Shown here piece by piece: positions 57,754-64,000 of a stretch of DNA of 64,000 nucleotides. Each line of letters begins with the position of its first letter. The stretch's first letter is position 1. Source of the DNA: Thozetella sp. PMI_491. Its lineage: Eukaryota; Ascomycota; Sordariomycetes; Chaetosphaeriales; Chaetosphaeriaceae. Made by a program: the position numbers and the translations under genes. Below the pieces are notes generated by a model, which saw only the letters and a list, made by a program, of their open reading frames with translations, made no database searches and was not told where the DNA came from. The stretch lies in contig MU270050.1 in the NCBI GenBank assembly GCA_021432635.1, positions 558,001 through 622,000 of the forward strand. Direction: 5' to 3'.

Positions 57754-58853
57754 TCATAGCTTAACAACTAACTTTGTCGCGCTAACTCCTGCCTTCGACG
57801 CCTTCAGGGCCACCTGGATCTGTTCCAAGCCTTTTCCAACAATACGAGGAGGCGGAAGGCACTTGAGCTTCCCCTGCTGGAGCGCCAAGGTTACGTAGTC
57901 CCTCCATACTGGAGTGGCGACGTCATTTACGGCAAAGATCATACCGGCCTTGACGTTTTCCGGGACGTTGTCCGGTGGCGGGTGTGAGCAAGCCAAATGT
58001 CCTCCGCCTAGCTTTTTCAATATGGAGAGGTCGTTTTCGTACGTCTCAGCCGACGAAATGGCGTCAAAGATGCCCACGAATTCCTGCCCGGCTGCAGTGA
58101 CGGCCTGGATGACTTGCTCCACGAAACCTGGCTCGTGGTAGTCAAACACTTCGGCCGCCCCGCAGCTCTTGACCATGTCAAAGTTGCGCACACTGGCGAT
58201 GGCGATCACCTTGATCCCGGCTGCTGTTGCTAGCTGTATCGTCATAGAGCCAGCTGAAGAAGAACCTCCGTACACGATGAGTGTCTTGTTCACCGCGGTA
58301 GGCTCTAGGGATGGATATGGCAAGCCAAGGGCAGGCGTAGGAACGCCAGGCATGGCTACGCCAGGCTTATTTACGAGAAGCGTGCAGGCTGCGGCCTCCA
58401 TGGCAAATGGCACGACTACTCCATCTGCGAATGATATGGCGCCGGGGAGGATAGCCGCTTTGTCCGCGGGCACGACGGTGTACAGAGCAAACGCGCCGTC
58501 CTGGGGTCGGCCGCTGACCAGATTCACTGTGTGCCTAAGAATCTCAGGTTAGCTTCGGCATTCAAATGGCATTTTCTTGGGTCGCCTCACGCGATGACGC
58601 GATCTCCTTTTTTGAAGCGGCCCTGCGCCTCGGATCCGACCTCGTAGACCTCGCCGGCAACGTCACAACCAAAGATGGCGGGCCACTGCTGGACGAAAAC
58701 CCCGAGGTCTTGCATGTGGCAGTCTAGCGGGTTGATTGCCACCGCAGCATTCCGGATCACAAGCTCATGAGGGCCAGCGGTCGGCATAGGCGCCTCGCTC
58801 ACTTCCAACGGTGTGTTGGCCTCATTGAGCCAAGCGGCTTTATTCGACGGCAT
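57754..58853 (-). CDS. MDR-family zinc-independent oxidoreductase (enoyl-reductase-like)
   Basis: Two exons (58853-58591 and 58534-57754) give about 347 residues. The GroES-like N-terminus is seen in ELVIRNAAVAINPLDCHMQD and WPAIFGCDVAGEVYEVG. The Rossmann half shows LIVYGGSSSAGSMTIQLATAAGIKVIAIAS, the NAD(P)H-binding glycine motif of the family. The zinc-binding cysteines of true alcohol dehydrogenases are not evident, so it is more like quinone oxidoreductases and the trans-acting enoyl reductases of fungal metabolite clusters. It could reduce a dehydro-residue or a double bond made by the UstYa oxidases, or be an unrelated neighbour. It is on the minus strand and convergent with UstYa 7. 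Confidence 0.88.
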
Positions 58854-59670
58854 ATTGTTGGGGATGATGTGCCAAGAAAAATAATGATAGAATTGTATTT
58901 TTTAAGGAAGGCTGCGATGTATGGTGGAATAGAAGTCGTGAGAGGGATGAGAACGAGCATCTGACTTATATACTGGAAGACTGGAAGTTGCGCCTAGGCA
59001 GCGGGCAGCATGCTCGCCGTGGCGGGGATTTCAAAGCAAATGGGGATTGACAGATCTCGTACGCAAAGATATTGGGAGCATACTATTGATTACGAAGAAA
59101 CCGGACGTCTGATACCGTACATTCGAAATTTAGGACAATAGGGGTATGGGCCAACACACTAAGGCTAAGGTAGCCACCGAACCCGATATGCGGTTCTAGG
59201 TCACAGTGTTGATAATCAAGGGCCCCACAGAGCGGGAACCGCATGTGCCATTCTGGAACCTCATGTGACGACCCCGCTCCGGCTGGTTATTAATGTCGGA
59301 TAAGCTCATGGCTTTGGACATCCCCGCGCTTTAGCTTGCTTTAGAGCATATCACTTTAAGAAGGAAAAGGTATGGTTGTTTGGTCGCAAAATACTTATCA
59401 TGTCAAGTATCCTTCGCCTACTTGTGTGAAACCTGCAAGTGATGGAATAGAGAGTTTCAGGGTCGATCCAGCATGAAATTTTGAGTGAACCTCCTGTTGC
59501 GCTCATACATGCCCGGCATCCTTTTTCCCGGCGTCACCCCTATATAAGAAGTTAATCGTCTTAGATGCATACGGAATCCTGATAGAGCAATGCGTGGTCG
59601 TCGCGCCCTAGCTTCCGGCAACCGTCCGGGAGCCTGCTGAACCCTCTCGGAGCAGCTGAGCACCTATAGC
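58854..59670. other. Divergent promoter of the oxidoreductase and zinc-finger genes
   Basis: About 820 bp between outward-facing genes. No gene or clear repeat; short frames only. Confidence 0.5.
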
Positions 59671-61182
59671 ATGCCGGCGCCCTCTAGCAAAAACGATCTC
59701 CTTATATACGAGGCGAATTATCGCGTTCTAATATGCCGACCATGCAAGTACGCCATTCAGAAAAGCGCTCTAGGGAGCCATTTGCTTCGGCACAAAATCT
59801 ACCGGGGCGAACGGCAGCGGCTGCTAACCTCCCTCTCCCAACTCGACCTCTGGGAGCCAGACGATGTGCAGCTTCCGCCCCCTAGATCGCCACCTATTGA
59901 GGGGCTCCCTATTATTTCAGGGTACAGGTGTACAGCTGCGGAGTGCGATTGTCTCCTTGCCAGCTCGAAGCGAATGCGGCGGCACTGGAGCGAGAATCAT
60001 GGCATTAGCGATCCTCCCACTTCTTGTGCACGCCCGGTCAATCTCCAGACATTCTTTCGGGGGACCAAGATTAGATACTTCGAGGTCGCTACGCCCGGGT
60101 CTACCACTGCAAGTCCCCCGATTACCGAGGATGACCAGTTACAGCTACAACCTGGCCATCCAGCCGCACTAGCATCGCTCCCTCAGATGCCAGAAGATTC
60201 AGCCTCTCCTAGTCCTCACTATATCCCAGACCTAGACACTTTAAGATACTTTCACCATTTCACGACTGTTACGGCCCATACACTCCCCACCGGACCTCAC
60301 GACCCCGTGGGCTATTGGCAGACAGACGTAGTTGCGCATGCCTTGCGGGTGCGTTGGCTGATGTGCGGTCTTTTGGCCATCTCAACAAGCCACCTGATTA
60401 CAATTTCCGCCAATGAGACGGACTTAACACCTCACCAAGACCGGCTGGTGTACTGGACTCAAAAATTCTTTACGGGCTGGGAAGAGGCTAGTACCAGCAC
60501 TGGTACTGGTGCGAAGGACGCCGAAGCGACGAAGATAGGGGGGAGGATGACGTGTATTCAGCGCTGCTTCCACTGGACGCATAAATCACAAGGACTTCAC
60601 CGAGGAATTCTCCCAGAGCTTCCGCCGTTTCAATTCGATTCATTTACAGCGGCAGTCCAAGGGTGCGTCGACTCAAAATCTCCACATTCCGAGTCCCGGA
60701 ATTGGGAAGTACCGAAGCAAACAGCACCGAGAGTGCACGAAACTACAGTCGTAGGATCTACCGATGAGAGCCGCTCTGAAAATTTCCTATCCGGCTTGAT
60801 CGAGCGCATTCGTGCCCTCCCTTTTCGCTTGACCGAGTTCCTAGGAAAGCCGGATCATGCCATGGGTGTCTTGACAATCCTGGCCGCCATCAATATCCTG
60901 GTCGAGTGCTGCTCCGAGAGTTGCGCATCACAGGGCGATGCGGCGACCTGGGTGGGCATGGAGACTTGGTTAAGAAGGCTACCTGATAACTTTTACCAGA
61001 TGGTCTCGCAGCAGGAAGCGGCCGCGCTCGTCGTATCCGCTCACTGGTTATGCTTAGTTGCGCAAGCTGAGCAGCGCTTTTGGTTCCTCAAAGGCTCTGC
61101 AATAATGATGCTACGACAAATCGTTGACCAACTATCCCCAAACGATCCCATCCAGAGTCTGATCGAGAATCTAGGTATTTGA
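59671..61182 (+). CDS. OrsD-type zinc-finger, fungal-transcription-factor-like protein
   Basis: A single-exon frame of 503 codons. The N-terminal half, about residues 1-140, carries two C/H-rich elements. The first is YRVLICRPCKYAIQKSALGSHLLRHK (C-x2-C with His-x4-His) and the second is YRCTAAECDCLLASSKRMRRHWSENH (C-x4-C with His-x4-His). This is the layout of the DUF3505/OrsD-type region. The later part (PDLDTLRYFHHFTTVTAHTL and HALRVRWLMCGLLAISTSHL) resembles the C-terminal activation-type domain of fungal Zn2Cys6 regulators. A regulator with this combination next to a metabolite cluster is plausible as its pathway-specific factor, but DNA binding by the OrsD-type region is not proven. It lacks a Zn2Cys6 motif. 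Confidence 0.8.
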   Translation: MPAPSSKNDLLIYEANYRVLICRPCKYAIQKSALGSHLLRHKIYRGERQRLLTSLSQLDLWEPDDVQLPPPRSPPIEGLPIISGYRCTAAECDCLLASSKRMRRHWSENHGISDPPTSCARPVNLQTFFRGTKIRYFEVATPGSTTASPPITEDDQLQLQPGHPAALASLPQMPEDSASPSPHYIPDLDTLRYFHHFTTVTAHTLPTGPHDPVGYWQTDVVAHALRVRWLMCGLLAISTSHLITISANETDLTPHQDRLVYWTQKFFTGWEEASTSTGTGAKDAEATKIGGRMTCIQRCFHWTHKSQGLHRGILPELPPFQFDSFTAAVQGCVDSKSPHSESRNWEVPKQTAPRVHETTVVGSTDESRSENFLSGLIERIRALPFRLTEFLGKPDHAMGVLTILAAINILVECCSESCASQGDAATWVGMETWLRRLPDNFYQMVSQQEAAALVVSAHWLCLVAQAEQRFWFLKGSAIMMLRQIVDQLSPNDPIQSLIENLGI

Positions 61183-61548
61183 TGCTAAGTTAGCAGGAGG
61201 GGAGAATCCTAGCACGTATATAATGCCGGCTTCGTCCCTCGACATTACCAGATACCACCAATGGTCGGTAGATGCGGCGCCTTGGGCTTACTGTATTAGC
61301 GGGTTTGTTTAACAGGAAACTCAGTTTGGGAGATTTCAGATTCGGCTCTTGTAACTTATAATATTCTCAAACTAGCAAGCACAACCGTTGGTCGCAACTC
61401 ATGAGATTAAAATTGCGGCTGAAAGGGTTGCCCGACATCCATGCACTGCGTCGGGGCTGAGCTGCGCGGCGTTTGGAGGCTTCTTCTTTCCATCGCGCCG
61501 CGTTCTCCACCTGTCACCTAGTCGCTAACTTTAAAATAATTTGACAAG
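61183..61548. other. Intergenic, no gene seen
   Basis: Short spacer between the regulator and the second HET gene. Confidence 0.5.
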
Positions 61549-63589
61549 ATGTTATGTATGTTTTGCAAACAAATCTCGCCTCGGACCCAGCGGATGTATC
61601 ACCACGCTCGGTTCTCCGAGCTGGTAGAATCTGCAAAATCGTGTCCAATCTGCAAGATCTTGCTAGATCTGTTCGACCCCGCAACGAGGGACCAGCTCGA
61701 GAAAACAGTGTATGAGTCCAATTATGCCAAAGTCTTGCTAGTGGGGAACTCGAGAAGTACACTAGATGGAAGCCCTACTCAAGATGAGTTCCCGGCCATG
61801 GTGGTTGAAGTCGCGACTCGAACGAAGTATTACATCAGCCGGAAATTCGTCCTAAATTTTGACGGACGTATGTCACGCTTGCTAGGAGCATGAGATCAAT
61901 GAAGATGCATGGCTAATGCTCACGAATATAGATATCTACAGCGATAGAGCTATTTGGAAGAACACCCAAGCGATCTCATTCGAGCAGTCCATTCCAATCC
62001 TCAAGGGCTGGTATGAGGAGTGCACTTCGCAGCATGCAGGCTGCTCATCCCTTGCCAAACCCTTGCCGACAAGGTTACTCTCTATAGGCCCTGATGCAGA
62101 CTCGAATCCGCGGCTCGTCAAAACAGTTGGCCAAGTCGGCATTTACGCGGCGTTGAGCCACTGCTGGGGTAAAGCGCAGGACACCATTAGAACGACTACT
62201 GCTCTCCTTGGCGAGTTTTCGACGAGTATAGAGCTTACGCGATTCCCTAAAACGTTCCGGGACGCCATCACTGTCACGCGGTTACTGGGAATCGAGTATC
62301 TCTGGATCGACTCCCTCTGCATTGTGCAGGACGACGAGGAAGATTGGCAAAAGGAGTCCGCGAGGATGTCTTCTGTTTTCACCAACACCAATCTCACCGT
62401 CGCAGCAACCGCGTCCGAAGACAGCCACGGTGGTTGTCTCTTTGATCGCGAACCGGCTGTGCATGTACTTGTCGCAAATAAGGAGGAAGAAGCGGCCGAT
62501 GCGGATGCGGGTAGCTCGTGCTATGTCCGGTATCCGGCGGAAGAGGCTACATCGCTTCGGAGCTCACCGCTCTACCAGCGGGGGTGGGTTTTGCAAGAGA
62601 TGGTGCTCTCCCGCCGAACAGTGCACTTTGCCAGGGACCAGTTGTTTTGGCACTGCTGCAGCCGCATCACGTCTGAGGATGGCTACTTTGACGCTTCTCT
62701 GGGGTCCACTTACTTCGACCTGGAGAACCCGGCTAAAGCGCACCAAAGCTGGTGGACCTGTGTGGAGGACTACAGCAACCGTAAACTGACCAAGGAGTCG
62801 GACAAATTTGCTGCGCTCGCTGGGTTGATCAAGGCGTTTCCCCTCGACGCAAAGCCCATCGCTGGCCTATGGGAGGACGACATACACTTCGGACTGCTTT
62901 GGTGCACTCGTGGGCCAGCGACCAGATGCGGAATGGATGGGATTCCCACGTGGTCCTGGGCGTCCGTGAATAGTCCCGTGCGTGCTCTGGTCGCGCGCGA
63001 CTCGCCGATATGGAGTGACCACTCGAAGAACGTGACCAAACAAATGCAGCTCCTAGAATCCTCAATCGAGTGGTCTGGGGAGCCTCTCACCTCGTCTATC
63101 CTGAAGGCAAAACTGACTGTCCGTGCACGTGTCGCTCTCGCCGTCGTGGCCGGCGAGGGAGAGCAGGAGCAGTTCACCCACGGCCTCGATCCCCTATACA
63201 AGGGGCTGAACTACCATCGATTCGTGAAGCTATTCCGACTCGTTCCACATGCCACAGACTACGATTCCATCTCGAAAGATTGCGAGGGCCACTGCTGTTT
63301 TGACTTGGCGTCTCCACAGATAGGCAGCCGTGTGCTGTGCTTGCTCGTATCCACAGCGACGCACTGCGGGACTTGCAAGCAGCTGAAGAAGAAGGCAAAG
63401 GGCCGGGGTGACGAGGATTTCGAATACAACCCGAAGTGTATGCATCGAATGCACAATATCCTCATTATCGAAGGCACCGGCCAAGTGGCCGATGAATTCA
63501 CAAGAATTGGCGTGGGCACAATCACGCCGAACGACAACGGCGGAGACTTTTTCACCGACAGCGAGGAAATGGATATTACTCTTCGTTAA
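61549..63589 (+). CDS. Heterokaryon-incompatibility (HET) domain protein 2
   Basis: Two exons (61549-61867 and 61932-63589) give about 658 residues. The N-terminus is a Cys-rich segment, CMFCKQISPRTQRMYHH ... SCPICKILLDL, which often precedes HET domains and could bind metal. The HET domain runs from about residue 175 (VGIYAALSHCWG) through LLGIEYLWIDSLCIVQDDEEDWQKESARM to FTNTNLTVAATAS, and the later LYQRGWVLQEMVLSRRTVHF and PTWSWASVNSPV blocks are typical. It is of the WxLQE/TWSWAS subtype, different from the 14677 gene. Function: non-self recognition or cell-death signalling is the known theme, but no partner is evident here. Confidence 0.92.
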
Positions 63590-63673
63590 GGCATCAATAG
63601 GTTTAGCTATTACGACCCTGTAGATCTGATATATATTAAGACACACAGGAGGGGTGATCCTGCTTGGGATATC

Positions 63674-64000
63674 TTAGTTAAAGTGGTAGCACTGGTCCGC
63701 AATGGGCACCTCGACACTGTACAGCTCGCCGCTGATCCACTTGGTGGCGAATCCCTTCAACGAGAACAAGAAGTCGGATACGATATAGACACCCTGGTCG
63801 CAAGTCTTGGCATCGCCATCCTCAGGCAGAGAAACGACCGTACCGTTTATCTCCTCCAGGCCCGAAAGCGTGAACTTGTTGTGGATCTGGGGCGTCGCGG
63901 TCAGACCAGAGCTCAGGTCAATGAGCCCGCCCAGGGCCTTGATCACCAGCTCGACAGTCACGCCGGCGCCAACATCAGCCTCAATGGTAGCCTTCTCGGT
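63674..64000 (-). CDS. Unrecognised protein, 5' part beyond window
   Basis: An open frame on the minus strand runs to the window edge, giving the last 108 residues of a protein. It contains ADVGAGVTVELVIKALGGL, TPQIHNKFTLSGLEEINGTV and a Cys pair (KTCDQGVYIVSDF ... ADQCYHF) before the stop at 63674-63676. The composition (beta-rich, two Cys, an N-glycosylation sequon) suggests a small secreted protein, but the start and any signal peptide are outside the window. No family is recognised. Confidence 0.6.
   Translation of the reverse strand, partial: TEKATIEADVGAGVTVELVIKALGGLIDLSSGLTATPQIHNKFTLSGLEEINGTVVSLPEDGDAKTCDQGVYIVSDFLFSLKGFATKWISGELYSVEVPIADQCYHFN

Larger units (their letters stand above)
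38633..58853. other. Dikaritin-type RiPP biosynthetic gene cluster
   Basis: This 20-kb block contains one Kex2-repeat precursor gene (54137-54775), seven UstYa/DUF3328 genes (38633, 39587, 40685, 43622, 48277, 52153 and 56688), an amidase-signature gene (45672-47552), an acyltransferase-3 gene (50271-51839), an MDR-type oxidoreductase gene (57754-58853) and a PTM1/GOST-like membrane-protein gene (41805-43184). A repeat precursor with dibasic sites next to UstYa genes is the established signature of ustiloxin/phomopsin/asperipin-type fungal RiPP clusters. Both strands are used with several divergent promoters. No S41 peptidase, tyrosinase-type copper oxidase or MFS/ABC exporter is visible. The boundaries are my inference from gene content; the OrsD-type regulator at 59671 may belong too. 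Confidence 0.88.

Noticed and set aside
1-64000. tRNA, rRNA, CRISPR, intact transposons
   Set aside because: I saw no tRNA-like A/B-box pair, no rRNA similarity, no spaced direct repeats of CRISPR type and no transposase or reverse transcriptase frame. Visual inspection could miss a tRNA; a tRNAscan run would settle this.

Overview
The window is nuclear DNA of a filamentous ascomycete (Pezizomycotina, most like a Sordariomycete). Evidence: genes split by many short GT-AG introns (about 50-110 nt) with internal branch-point motifs, separate promoters rather than operons, fungus-restricted families (HET domain, UstYa/DUF3328, 2EXR/DUF7730-like, DUF1996, SAT4/PTH11-type rhodopsin domain, OrsD-type zinc finger), and AT-rich patches such as RIP leaves. 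Exon boundaries were read by eye from reading frame and splice consensus.

Left part (1-38.6 kb) is ordinary accessory fungal genome with wide gaps: a SAT4/PTH11-type seven-helix protein (4.1-5.6 kb), a decayed arylsulfatase (7.0-8.0 kb, minus), a secreted sedolisin protease (9.6-12.2 kb), an unrecognised proline-rich protein (13.2-14.1 kb), a large HET-domain protein (14.7-17.4 kb), a tiny secreted cysteine-rich protein (18.0-18.3 kb, minus), an NCS1/Fur permease (19.4-21.2 kb, minus), a secreted GH1 beta-glucosidase (24.1-26.1 kb), a 2EXR/F-box-like protein (26.8-27.5 kb), a secreted DUF1996 protein (29.9-31.0 kb) and a CNT-type nucleoside transporter (34.6-36.6 kb).

The notable system is 38.6-58.9 kb, and perhaps the regulator to its right: a ribosomally synthesised peptide (dikaritin-type RiPP) cluster. 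It has a secreted precursor (54137-54775) of six tandem repeats. Each repeat is cut by Lys-Arg (Kex2-type) sites into an invariant CPIPWTKNYGEYE segment and a variable (G/T)CTDVVxEDGTI(A/V) segment. Around it lie seven UstYa-family (DUF3328) membrane oxidases, an amidase-signature hydrolase, a membrane acyltransferase, an MDR-family oxidoreductase and a PTM1/GOST-like seven-helix protein; an OrsD-type zinc-finger regulator follows at 59.7 kb. Inferred flow: the precursor enters the secretory pathway, Kex2-type protease cuts the repeats, UstYa proteins oxidatively crosslink or cyclise the core, and the amidase, acyltransferase and reductase tailor it. I do not recognise the core sequence from any described dikaritin.

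Right end: a second HET-domain protein (61.5-63.6 kb) and the 3' part of an unrecognised protein running off the window edge (63.7-64.0 kb, minus).
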